Positions 52,928 through 62,625 of a DNA stretch of 64,000 nucleotides are shown here, one piece after another. Below the pieces are notes generated by a model. It saw only the letters and a program-made list of their open reading frames with translations. It searched no databases and had not been told where the DNA came from. Source of the DNA: Cephalopachus bancanus (Eukaryota > Chordata > Mammalia > Primates > Tarsiidae); NCBI GenBank assembly GCA_027257055.1, contig JAPVLO010000232.1, positions 5,084,001 to 5,148,000 on the forward strand, given 5' to 3'. Each line of letters begins with the position of its first letter. Position 1 is the first letter of the stretch. Made by a program: the position numbers and the translations under genes.

Positions 52928-54560
52928 GTGAGCACATAGTGAGGCATGCTGTTGTGAAATACAATGTGGTACCTGGATTAATTTGTTAGTTATATTTGTT
53001 TTGCCATTTATGGTGGAAATTTCACATGACCAGGAAATCCCTTTCCCCATAAAGATGTTTGGTTATATATTGATCCAAATGTTGATTTAGTACTAATTAT
53101 ATTTATGAGGGTAAATGCAGTTTATGCAAAGTTACTCTGAAATTGTGTTTAGCATGAATTATGCTTCATATTAGTTTTCAAAGATAAATCCAGGGGAGTG
53201 CCTTGCAACTGTCGTCCCCTTCTATGGCTCACAGTCATGCAATTGTTCACATATTTTCCTTTTAATTTCATACCTGTTTGATGCATTTCTTGGATTTGTC
53301 ATCTTTAAAAGATAAGAAAAACACTCCATGTTGCAAAATACATCCAAGATATGTCTCAGGAAAGTATTCTTTACACTCAAGATTGATATTTGTACTTTGA
53401 GAGCTCTATTAATTCAAAATCTTATGTCTGCTTTACTGATAAAGTGTGTTAATACTCAAACATAGAAGTCTCGGTCTAAATCCTTACCTGTATTTCTCCT
53501 AAAGCACTAACATGAGGATGTGTAGGACTCCTGCACCATCAAGAGTCTCATATCTTAGAGTGTTTTCATATTTTGAAGATAAATTCCAGGGAGCATATGT
53601 ATTTTAAGAGACTAGCAAGACAAATTCACAGGGAGTGTTTCCTGTACAGTAAGCAGTTCTACAAATCATATACTTATGTATATATTTTTAAACAACAGGA
53701 GTGAGAGAAGTACCTCTGGTTTTTGAAACTTGATTTTAAATATTTATGACTAACCTTCCTTAGAACTTTCACACATAACTGAAATGAGATCTGATAAAAA
53801 ATTTAAATAGTTGAAGTGAGTCAGTGAGGGTCTTGCCAGGAATTGGACAGCACACTCAGAGTAATTTAAGAGAACATAGTGAAATTTAATTTAATGAATT
53901 TACAAAAGAATGGATGGACTTAAAGGAGCCTAACAAGGGATGGTGAAGCAACATGGGACTGTCAACAGAGAAGTACCATATGACTCCTAGGCCTTTCAAG
54001 GGTAAGGGGACAGAATGGTTTTCAAACCAGTAGAAACCCTTAGCTGTAAGACAAAGCAGGTCTCAAAAACTTGTGACCTTCAGTAAAGAAACAGACAACT
54101 GCCAACCTGTGGCACTGAAGGGAGGAAGCTAGGGCAATAGATAGCTGTCCTTCCAACTTCCTGTGTTCTACCAGTGTCTCTCATGAACCACAGCCAAAGG
54201 GCAAGGGAGCCTGTGAGGCAGTTTATAAAGGTCCATGTAGACGGTGGATGTGGAGATAAAAACATCCATCTCGGTCAACATGACTTAATCTTATTTTTAT
54301 GCTATATTTGGGGGTTGTAAAGATCTGCCTGTTCATGAATTGAAAAGAAAGCTATAGTAATGAAGTTTAAAGAGGAAAAATGTCTAACATACTTGATTTT
54401 TATCCAGTATCTGAAAGATTATTTGCAAATACTTATCTTTTTTATTTTATAAATGACAAAAAAGAGTAGAAAAACACAAGGTTCAGCAAATAAGATGTGA
54501 AAATTAAATGTTCGTATAAAGTTAAAACCCTTGGATAGGATACTGAAAAATGTAGCAAAC

Positions 54561-54852
54561 TGCTGGACATGGCGGCTCACACCTATAATCCCAGCAGTTT
54601 GGCAAGCAGAAATGAGATGATTGTTTAAGTACAGGGGTTCAAGACCAGTCTGGGCAACTTGGTGGGACCTCACCTCTATAGTAAATTTTAAAAATCAGCC
54701 GGGTGTGATGGTGTGTACCTGTAGTTCTAGCTACTTGGAAGGCCAAGGTGGAAGGATTGCCTGAACCCAGCAGGGTCAAGGTTGTGGTAGCCATGATGTG
54801 CCACTGCACTCCAGCCTGGATGATAGAGTGAGACTCCAACTCAAAAAAAAAA
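54561..54852 (+). mobile_element. Alu SINE, older copy of derived type (+)
   Basis: GACATGGCGGCTCACACC...AGCCGGGTGTGATGG...CAGCAGGGTCAAGG...GACTCCAACTC plus poly(A), flanked by AAATGTAGCAAACT and AAATGTGGCATACT. It keeps some AluJ states and some derived ones. Confidence 0.9.
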
Positions 54853-55011
54853 TGTGGCATACTATGTATCATGATTAGTTTTTATTTTGGTTAAATTGAG
54901 GTAAAATGTGCATACAGTGAAATGTACATTTCAATAAGTACACAGTTTGGTGAGTTTTGAAAAATATACCACCTGTGTAGCCAACACTCCTATCAAAATA
55001 TAGAACACTTT

Positions 55012-55073
55012 TGGCAACCCCTTCAGGTCTCCTTTCACTGTGGGAGGTTTTCTCTCTCTCTATATATATATAT

Positions 55074-55111
<38 letters not shown>

Positions 55112-55160
55112 TAGATAGATAGATATAGATATAGATATAGATATAGATATAGAGAGAGAA
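55012..55160 (+). mobile_element. TINE-like LTR fragment with microsatellite tail
   Basis: GGCAACCCCTTCAGGTCTCC...CACTGTGGGAGGTTTTC matches the other two copies, but the 3' end and tail are replaced by (TC)n/(TA)n/(GA)n/(AGATAT)n. AGAACACTTT (55002) and GAGACACTTT (55161) look like the target-site duplication, splitting an old L1. Confidence 0.75.
55056..55160 (+). repeat. Compound microsatellite (TA, GA, GATA, AGATAT)
   Basis: TATATATATA passes to GAGAGAGAGA, GATAGATAGATA and AGATATAGATAT without interruption. It likely grew from the tail of the retroposed fragment. Confidence 0.95.
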
Positions 55161-55476
55161 GAGACACTTTCATCACCCTAGAAAGTTCTCATCTGCCTCC
55201 ACTTCTCATCAGTCCCCAGCTCCCAGGCAATCCCTGTTCTGATTTCTATCACCATTGATCAGTTTTATCTGATTTTAACTTCCTATAAATGCAATCTACA
55301 GTAGTATACTTTTCGTGTCTTCCTTCTTTGACTTAGAATTATGTTTTTCAAATGTATACATGTTAGTTAATTCTTTTATATTGCTGAATAGTACTCCATC
55401 ATATGACTGTGTTATAATTTTATACCACCATCTTTTATGACTGATAGGTATTCAAGATATAAACCCTGTATTCCAC

Positions 55477-55481
<5 letters not shown>

Positions 55482-55532
<51 letters not shown>
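55482..55532 (+). repeat. (TG)n microsatellite
   Basis: About 25 uninterrupted TG units. Confidence 0.98.
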
Positions 55533-55534
<2 letters not shown>

Positions 55535-56240
55535 TGAATATTTTTTTGTCTGTGGCAGTCCTTTTGTTTTCCTAATACCTTTTGATGAGTAGAACCTTTA
55601 AATGTCAATTACCAATTGTTTCTCTTTAAAGTTTGATACATTTTGTGTCCTACTAATAAGAATCTTCACCTTCCCCAAGATCACTTTTTTTTTAAAGAAG
55701 TATTACTGTTTTCACTTTTTAATTTATATCTATGATTCATCTTGGCTTTTTTGTGAATGGTTTGAGATAGGAGTCAAGGTTAATTTTTTTCTACCTGTTT
55801 ATACAATTATTTCATTACCCACTTTGAAAAGACTATCCTATGCCCCATTGAATTGCCTAGCCACCTTTATTTAAATGTTGATGAGCAATATACATGTGTA
55901 AGTCTATTTCCAGATGCTTCATTCTTTTCCATTGATATACTGATACTTATATCAAGACTATCATATTGATATTGTAGCCTTATGTTTGGAAGTCTACTTT
56001 GACACTCAAAAGGCTACTCAAGCTTTCTTTTGATTAGTTTCTGCATAGTATGTATATCTTTTTTTGTTATTTTACTTTTAACCTATGTTTTATGTTTAAT
56101 TTTTTTTTTAATTTGGGGGTTAAACAGCATGCAGTTTGGGGGTTTACTCTTTTATGTAATCTGAAAGCCTGTATCTTTTAATTATTATGTCAAATACAAT
56201 TATTGATGTGTTTGGACTAACAGTTCCTCTGTTGTTTCTT

Positions 56241-56535
56241 TTTTTTTTTTTTTTTTTTGAGTTGGAGTCTCAATCAGTCGCCCAGACTGGAGTGCAGTGG
56301 CCGCTCCCAGCCACTGCAGCTTCGACCTGCTGGGCTCCGGCAATCCTTCTGCCTCAGCCTTCCAAGTAGCTGGAACTAGAGGCGTGCGCTACCACATCTG
56401 GCTAATTTTTTGATTTGTTGTAGAGATAAGGTCTCGCCAAGTTGCCCAGGTGGGTCTCGAACCCACGGGCTCAGGCAATTCACTCACCTTGGCCTCCCAA
56501 AGCACGGGATTACAGCCTGAGCCACTGAGCCCGGC
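56241..56535 (-). mobile_element. Alu SINE, derived subfamily (antisense)
   Basis: T-run, GAGTTGGAGTCTCAATCAGT...CCACTGAGCCCGGCC. Duplications CCTCTGTTGTTTCTTTTT and CCTTCTGTTGTTTCTTTTT flank it. Confidence 0.95.
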
Positions 56536-56594
56536 CTTCTGTTGTTTCTTTTTCTTTTTCTGGTTTATTTGACTTTGACATTAACTTGAAACTA

Positions 56595-56790
56595 AAAATG
56601 ACAGAAGCACTGAAAGGCATTAAAACTGATAAGTTCAAAAACTGTTTTGAGTAGTGGAAAAGTATCACAACAGGTGTGTTGCATCAAATGAAGAGTACTT
56701 TGAAGGTGACTGAAGTTTAAACGTGTAAGAATAAATACACTGTTTTTTGTAAATAAATTCTGGTTTTTTTTAGCCTCCCCCCCGCCCCAT
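56595..56790 (+). mobile_element. Mariner-like DNA transposon remnant (3' end)
   Basis: Second copy of the 547-716 sequence. One frame still reads ASNEEYFEGD then stop, the C-terminus pattern of mariner transposases, followed by GTTTAAACGTGTAAGAATAA and AATAAATTCTGG plus T-run. Upstream transposase is missing. Confidence 0.68.
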
Positions 56791-57974
56791 ATGCCTGTTT
56801 TAAAATTTTTATGGAGGTGCCCTAGCTTTTCAGTGTACATCGTTAATCTAGAAGACTTTAAATAATCTTATGCTGGTTCACATATAATGTGAAGACTTTA
56901 CAAAAGTATATTCTCACATCCTTCCTTCCTTCCTCTGTGCTATAGTTTTGAAATAGGTTACTTTTTCATGTGTTATAAAAACCAAAACATTGTTACTTTT
57001 TTCTTTAGACTGCTATGTTTTAGATCAATTAAAACCAAGAAAAACTAAATATTACCTTTACTTTTGTTTATTTTACTCTAGCTCTTATTTCTGTGGGCAG
57101 ATTCAAGTTTCTGTTGAAGCACATTACTTCTGCCTGAAGAACTTTCTTTGTTATTTGTTGTACTGCAAATGAATTATCTGTTTATTTGTTACAGAAAGTT
57201 TTTAAAAATTATTTATTTTGAAAATGTTTTTGGTGGACATATAATTTCTGGCTGACAGAGTTTGTCTTTCAACTTTTTCAAGATGTTACTCCATTGTTTT
57301 CTGGCTTACATAGTTTATGATTAGAAGCCTGAAAAAATTATAATCTTTGTTCCTCTGTATGTATTATATCTTTTATTCTTTTTTGGTCTTCAAGATTTTT
57401 CCTTTATCTTTGGTTTTTAGAAGTTTGAATATGGTATGTCTAGATGTGTGTGTGTGAATTTGGTACACATTTGTTCTATAACCCTTTGCACTCAGACACA
57501 TCATGCAGATCACCTACCAGCAACTAAATCTCACTTTTTTACTAATAAGTAAAACACGAATAATTTCATTTTAAATAGTATAGCTTTGAAACTAGTTATT
57601 TTATTGTAATTTTATACATTGGGGAACTTATGTTAAAAAAACAAAATTTTATATCTTCTATTTTTCTAAGATGTGGTTACATGTGAAACAGTCACCGACA
57701 TACATTGCAGGTTCTTTGGTACATGTGCAGCTATAGGTCTGGTTCTGGTGTGTATTCTTGCCCTTCCTTGCCCCAGTAATTTAAGGTTCTTGTTTCACAA
57801 GGGAGTTAGGAAGGAATGATATAGGCAGGGTGTTGTGCTTTTCATGTACTCACTGTCACTCCCTTCCTCAGATCTGCACCATAAATGGAGCTTTCTCAGG
57901 ACTTTCACCAATCTTTTTTGTGAATACTTGGTGAGGTTCATGAGAAGAGACTGTGGCGATTGCAAAAACTTCCT

Positions 57975-58764
57975 TATGTCAAATACTTATACACTATTGG
58001 TGAAAGTGTAAATTAGTACAACCTCAATGAAAATCAGTATGGAGATTTCTCAAAGAACTAAAAGTAGGTCTAGTGTACTATTTGATCCAGCAATCCACTA
58101 CTTTGTATATACCTAAAGGAGCAGAATTAGTTACACAAAAAAAGACACCTGAACTTGTATGTTTATCACAGCACAGTACCATTGCAAAGATGTGGAATGA
58201 ACCTAAATGCCCATCAACTGATCAGTGGATAATGAAAATGTGGTTATATATAAAGAGGGTGCCAAAAAATGTATAGACATTTTAAGAAAGGCAAAACTGT
58301 ATTAAAATTGTAATACTCAATATATACCCATAACAAAAGATGAATACAAGTCATGTTTGGCTTCTGCAAATACAAGAGGTGCTCAAAGTGGTTACCATCA
58401 GGGTCCAGACACTTCTGTTTAGTGAACTAAAAGTAATACATAGATAACATCTCTTAAAATGTGTATACCTTTTTGGCACCCCTGGTATACCATGGAATAT
58501 CATTCAGCCATAAAAAAACAATGAAATAAAGTCTTTTGCAATAATCTGGATGGGATTGGAGACCATCATCCTAAGTGAAGTAACACAGGAATGTAAAAAC
58601 CAAACATCACATGTTTTCCCTTATAAGTAGGACCTAAACTAAGGACCTGCAAAGGCATATAAAATGGCATAATAGACACTGAAGACTCAGAAGTGGGAGA
58701 GGGGAGAGGGGTAGGAGTGAAAAGTTACCTGTCAGGTACATTGTACACAGGTGGGGGTAGAGGG
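57975..58764 (+). mobile_element. L1 3' end (ORF2 tail and 3' UTR), split by MITE and ERV
   Basis: ATTTGATCCAGCAATCCAC, AGATGTGGAATGAACCTAAA, TGCCCATCAACTGATCAGTG, then after the MITE CATGGAATATCATTCAGCCA, AGTGAAGTAACACAGGAATG, CACATGTTTTCCCTTATAAG. Truncated at 58764 where the LTR begins. Confidence 0.88.
58253..58485 (+). mobile_element. Mariner-type MITE with inverted ends and TA duplication
   Basis: Ends are inverted repeats of about 30 bp (GGGTGCCAAAAAATGTATAG...ATTTTAAG at left, CTTAAAATGTGTATACC...TTTTTGGCACCCC at right), flanked by TA at 58251 and 58486. Internal 170 bp is non-coding. It splits the L1 text exactly, so it inserted after the L1. Confidence 0.88.
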
Positions 58765-59143
58765 TGAAAGACGGTGGTGCGCAGTGAGACTCAACACCCG
58801 TTAAGGTCAAGAGATTTTAATGGGATGAACACAGTGGCTACAGAACCTGAGAATCAGGATGCAGTGTGGAGGCAGGGGTGTGGCAGGTTTTATAGGAATT
58901 TAAAGTGACCGGTCGGTTACCTATTGGTCGGCAGGTGAGGCATTTTTGGGATTGGCAGGGGCTTTCGCGGGCACGGGAATGGTGGGCTTTGTTGTGGAAG
59001 AACCCAGGAAGCCTTGTCCGAGCCTCCATGTTAGTTTGTCCAGGCACTTTCTTAGGTGGGAGCGCCATTTTAGGTGGGGGCCATGCCTAAGCTTAGCTCT
59101 TGGAGGGGGCGGGTTCCTCATTGTGGCTGACTGGGGCCTTTCA
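58765..59143 (-). repeat. 3' LTR of the provirus
   Basis: About 379 bp with perfect 6-base inverted ends (TGAAAG...CTTTCA). On the minus strand it holds a CCAAT box (58923-58927), TATAAAA (58888-58894) and an ATTAAA poly(A) signal (58816-58821), giving U3, a short R and a short U5 in proper spacing. The boundaries rest on the inverted ends and the adjacent purine tract; the 5' LTR for comparison is not in the window. Confidence 0.82.
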
Positions 59144-59160
59144 TTCCCACCTCTTTGGTT
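59144..59160 (-). promoter_or_regulatory. Putative polypurine tract
   Basis: Minus-strand AAAGAGGTGGGAA directly precedes the LTR's TGAAAG, where plus-strand priming occurs in retroviruses. One T interrupts it. Confidence 0.6.
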
Positions 59161-59459
59161 AAGGGATAAAGGGGCGGAGTCGATTGGTCTGGCTACTTCC
59201 TGCTGGTGGGGGGCTGTCAGGTGAGGTGAGTGAAAGGACCAGCCACATGAGGCCCCATAAACAGGCGCCAAAAGAAAAAAATTTCCCTGGGCTGGAAGTC
59301 TTGGATGGTGCCCTGGAGGTAGAAGAATGCAAGTTGGTGGACATGGGAAAGGGAGGAGCCATTTGTCACGAAGAAGATGGTCAAGGAATGCTGAAAACCT
59401 GAGTTGGAGGTAATAAGGCCTGAAAGCCAAATCTGTAATGAAAAATGGGGTGAGAAGGT
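59161..59459 (-). other. Provirus region between env stop and LTR
   Basis: About 300 bp without a supported gene. The longer open frame spanning 58921-59430 on this strand runs into the LTR and resembles no known protein. Confidence 0.5.
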
Positions 59460-61225
59460 TTAGGAGGCAGTAGGGCTTGGGTTGTTGAGGCCTGGGTCCT
59501 CGGTGGGTAGGAGGTTATAACTCTCTAAAAGAAACTGGTTAATGGTTTGATTTGAAATTTTTTGGAATTGAGATTGAAGAAATTTTATAATGCAAGGAAG
59601 GAAGGAGCACAAGCCGAGGAGAACAACTGGAGTAACGATAGGAAGAAGCCACGTGAGGAGGGAGTTTGGAAACCAGCTGTTAATTTGAGTGGGCTTTGTT
59701 CGTTGAAGTTGTGCAGAGAGGTTATTTAGTTTGTTGATATTTTGTTCAATGAGCCCTGATTCGTTGACGTAATAGCAGCATTCTTCCTGGAGGAAGAGGC
59801 AGGTGCCTCCTTTTTCGGCTGTTAGGAGGTCTAGGGCTCTGCGGTTTTGGAGGGTTACCTGTGCTAAGCTAGTTATTTGTCTTTGTAGTGACCCGATGGA
59901 TTCTGAGGTGGTGTCTAGCGCCATTTGGATTTTGTTTTGTAGGTCTTCTACTGCCCATAGTGAGTAGCCGAGCACTCCCTCCGCTAGGCCGAGGGAGGTG
60001 AAAGTGGATGCGAGGAACAATCCAACCAACGTGAGGGACCAACGTGACAATTATGCAGGGATGAGTTAGGCTTGAAGTTCGGGGGAGGAGGGTGCCATTG
60101 TACCACAAAAATAGGCCGGGCGGCAGGAAGTGGGCCTCTGTGAGGTTTGTGTAGGCAGAACAAAGAGTGTTGTTATAGGGGCACGTGGCGAGTTGATACA
60201 GAGGTAGGAGGAATTAGAGGCTATTTCCCAGAGGGGTACATGAGATTTGACTATAATTTCCCCATGGGCAGATGTGTTGAGAGTGTAGTTGGGAAAAGCT
60301 GGAAGGGGAACGGCCGCTATTAAGGGTCGCTGTAAAGAGGCACAGAGGAAGCATTGTGAAGAAGGGAGGTCAGGGAATGTTTGGTTTAGGAAACGTAGGG
60401 TGTGTTCTAGGATGGTGAGCCAAGAGGGAAGGTGTTGAGAGGGCCGTGAAGAGAGGTGGTCTTCTGAGGAAGGGGATAAGGGCTGAATAGCCTCTTCAAG
60501 TTGTTGTTCCTGATTTTTTACATGCTACACGATAGAAACTTTAACGGAAGGAGTGAAGATGGAGCATGAAACGGACAAGAGGCTGGCGGCTGTGCGGTAG
60601 TTGTCAGCGGGATAGACCCCAATGTATCTGAGAGCATTCCAAAAAGGATTATGAGGATCTGGAATTTTAAAGACATAGTGGGAAAAGCGGGCACCTCGGC
60701 CGCACCAGGTGCCGGGCCCCAGTCCACCATATTCTAAGAATGGTGGGTTATAGCGTCTGTGGCTCATTTTGGGAGTTTATATATAGGGATTAAATAGGAG
60801 GGAGTGTTAGTGTGTCTGGCCAGGTCAGGGTTGGAGAAATGGATTTTACATGACCAGTAGGGGCAGCCCCTATAGCGAGCTGCCCATTTTTTGCAGTTTG
60901 GGTCGGTTTGGTCATCTACTAGGCAGACATATGCATCAAATGCAATACCCGGGTCATGGAGTGTGTGTACCTTTTCCAGGGAAAGAGAAATGGATGTGCA
61001 GTTGTCAATGAGGCTCGACTGTATATCTAAGTTTTTTACCTGGGAAATACCATTTAAAGTATAGAGTTCACGGATGGTGACGTGGTAATGGAGTCCAGAC
61101 GGTGGGCGGTGGCTTGCCTTGAGATCGGGAGGGAGGAGGGAAGTAAGGAGGATTAGGGGTAATATGTTTGTGTGGATTAGGGGTGAAAGTTGAGCCATTG
61201 AGATAAGAAAGGAAAGTTGAGCCAT
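59460..61225 (-). pseudogene. Endogenous retroviral env (surface and transmembrane subunits), broken
   Basis: The region has full env length. The surface part starts at an ATG at 61225 (or 61198), followed by a hydrophobic signal-like stretch, and is open for 153 codons to 60764. A second surface piece is open in 60525-60767. The transmembrane subunit is open for 196 codons in 59460-60050: hydrophobic N-terminal stretch, heptad helix, the conserved immunosuppressive-type segment (about residues 68-84), CX6CC (Cys 84, 91, 92) and a membrane span (about 132-155). Breaks include a stop next to 60050 and frame changes in 60050-60770. Receptor binding and fusion are the ancestral roles; this copy cannot make one continuous protein. 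Confidence 0.88.
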
Positions 61226-61238
61226 TGAGATAAGGAAG
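61185..61238 (-). repeat. 27-bp tandem duplication at env start
   Basis: GAAAGTTGAGCCATTGAGAT occurs at 61185 and again at 61212, units of 27 bases differing at a base or two. It duplicates nine codons in frame, including the candidate start codon. Confidence 0.93.
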
Positions 61239-61408
61239 GTGGGTGTTTATGGGCAGCAATGAGAAAGGAGGACGAATAGGAGTAGTAGGAAAAAGGGTAT
61301 GATTACTATTAAAGGAATGACCAGATTGAAGACTATCATATGGAAATTTGGTTATGTGGAGTTTTCCTGGATGGAGGGTAGAGAGCGGGAGTGACTGACG
61401 TGGGATAT

Positions 61409-62625
61409 TCAAAGTTTGAGAGGATGACCTGGCACTGTGGAACAAGAAAGGGTCGGCGTTTCTGTGGAGGGAAGGAGAAGAGGAGATGTTTTAGACAGCT
61501 TGAGGCGGGAAATGTGGATCCAGGGGGTGAGCTCTCCTTTGTCTATGAGCAGCTTGGCTGCCGTGGGAGTGGAGAGAATTTTTTGGAAGGGTCCGGTCCA
61601 TTTGGGTTGTAAGCGAGCTTTGGCTTCTGCGTCTGAAAGGTAGACCCATTGTCCCAGGGTGAGAGGCTGTGAACTTGGTGTGTCTATGGGAGGTCTTGAT
61701 ATTGCCAGCTGTTGAATTGGATGAAGGACAGGAGAGGGTAGATTATATGAAGAGGGATAGGGGGCAGAGAGGTTGGGATACTGGGCGGGAGGGCAGGCCG
61801 TCCGTATAGGACCTCGAAGGGTGAGAGTTGACTGGGTTTTTTTGGGAGGACGCGAATGCGGAAGAGGGCTAGGAGAAGGAGGGACAACCCAGTCTTTGTG
61901 GAGTTCGAGAGAGAGTTTAGTAAGAGTATTTTTTAGTGTGCAATTAGTCTGTTCAACCTTTCCTGATGATTGTGGGTGATAAGGAATGTGAAAGTGCCAT
62001 TTGATGTTAAGAGCTGTCGTTAGAGATTGGACGACTTGTGAGGTAAATTCAGGTCCATTATCTGATTGGATAGAGGAGGGGACTCCGAACCGAGGGATAA
62101 TATGTTTGGCTAAAATGGATCCCACCGTAGCAGCCCATTTATTGGAGGTGGGGAAAGCTTCGACCCACCCGGAAAAGGTGTCGACAAAGACTAGAAGATA
62201 TTTGGTGTTACGGACAGGGGGCATAACAGTGAAATCCATTTGCCAGTCTGACCCGGGGAGCTCTCCCCTAGCCTGGTGGGTGGGGAATGTTCTGGGTTTC
62301 AAGGATGTGTTGGGGTTTGTTCGGAGGCAGGTGGAGCATTGGGAGGAAAGAGTGTGTATGAGTTTTGTATGTTCTGAGGTGAGGTGAAAGAATGTTTTAA
62401 GGAAAGAGGTGAGGGCTGCTGGATTAGGGTGGAAAATCGAGTGCAGATAGGGTATGATATTGGAGAGTTGTGGGGCCTCATTTGCTGACGAGGAGGAGGC
62501 ATTAACAAGTATGGCAGGAAGAGGTTTTAGGGCCGTGTGGCGGGTCGCTCTGTCGGCTCATGAGTTTCCTTGGGTGATAAAAGATGAATTGACCTGGTGG
62601 GCTTTGCAGTGGGAGATGCCAATGG
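61409..62625 (-). pseudogene. Endogenous retroviral integrase, frameshifted
   Basis: The N-terminal zinc-binding His/Cys cluster is readable at about 62310-62380. The catalytic core shows the D, D, 35, E triad (Asp 23, Asp 81, Glu 117 of the frame starting at 62302). A C-terminal WTGPFQ (GPY/F-type) domain follows. Between about 61890 and 61700 the homologous sequence lies in another frame (61684-61887), so at least two compensating frame changes interrupt the protein. The integrase end lies just upstream of the env start. Confidence 0.87.

Larger units (their letters stand above)
54880..55475. mobile_element. Old L1-type fragment interrupted by the LTR fragment
   Basis: AATTGAGGTAAAATGTGCAT, GTGAGTTTTGAAAAATATAC, then after the insertion CATCACCCTAGAAAGTTCTC, CTGAATAGTACTCCATCATA. 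It reads as one L1 3' sequence if 55012-55170 is removed. Confidence 0.7.
55540..57480 (-). mobile_element. Antisense old L1 fragments with nested insertions
   Basis: TTTGAGATAGGAGTCAAGGT, GAAAAGACTATCCTATGCCC, CATTGAATTGCCTAGCCACC, TTCCATTGATATACTGATAC (55540-56050) and ACTCCATTGTTTTCTGGCTT, TTCAAGATTTTTCCTTTATC (57270-57410) are antisense L1 phrases. The Alu at 56241 and mariner piece at 56595 lie within. Confidence 0.65.

Noticed and set aside
58921..59430. 169-codon minus-strand open frame as a viral accessory gene
   Set aside because: It starts in the untranslated region and runs through the LTR inverted end into U3. Its sequence is compositionally simple and resembles no accessory protein.
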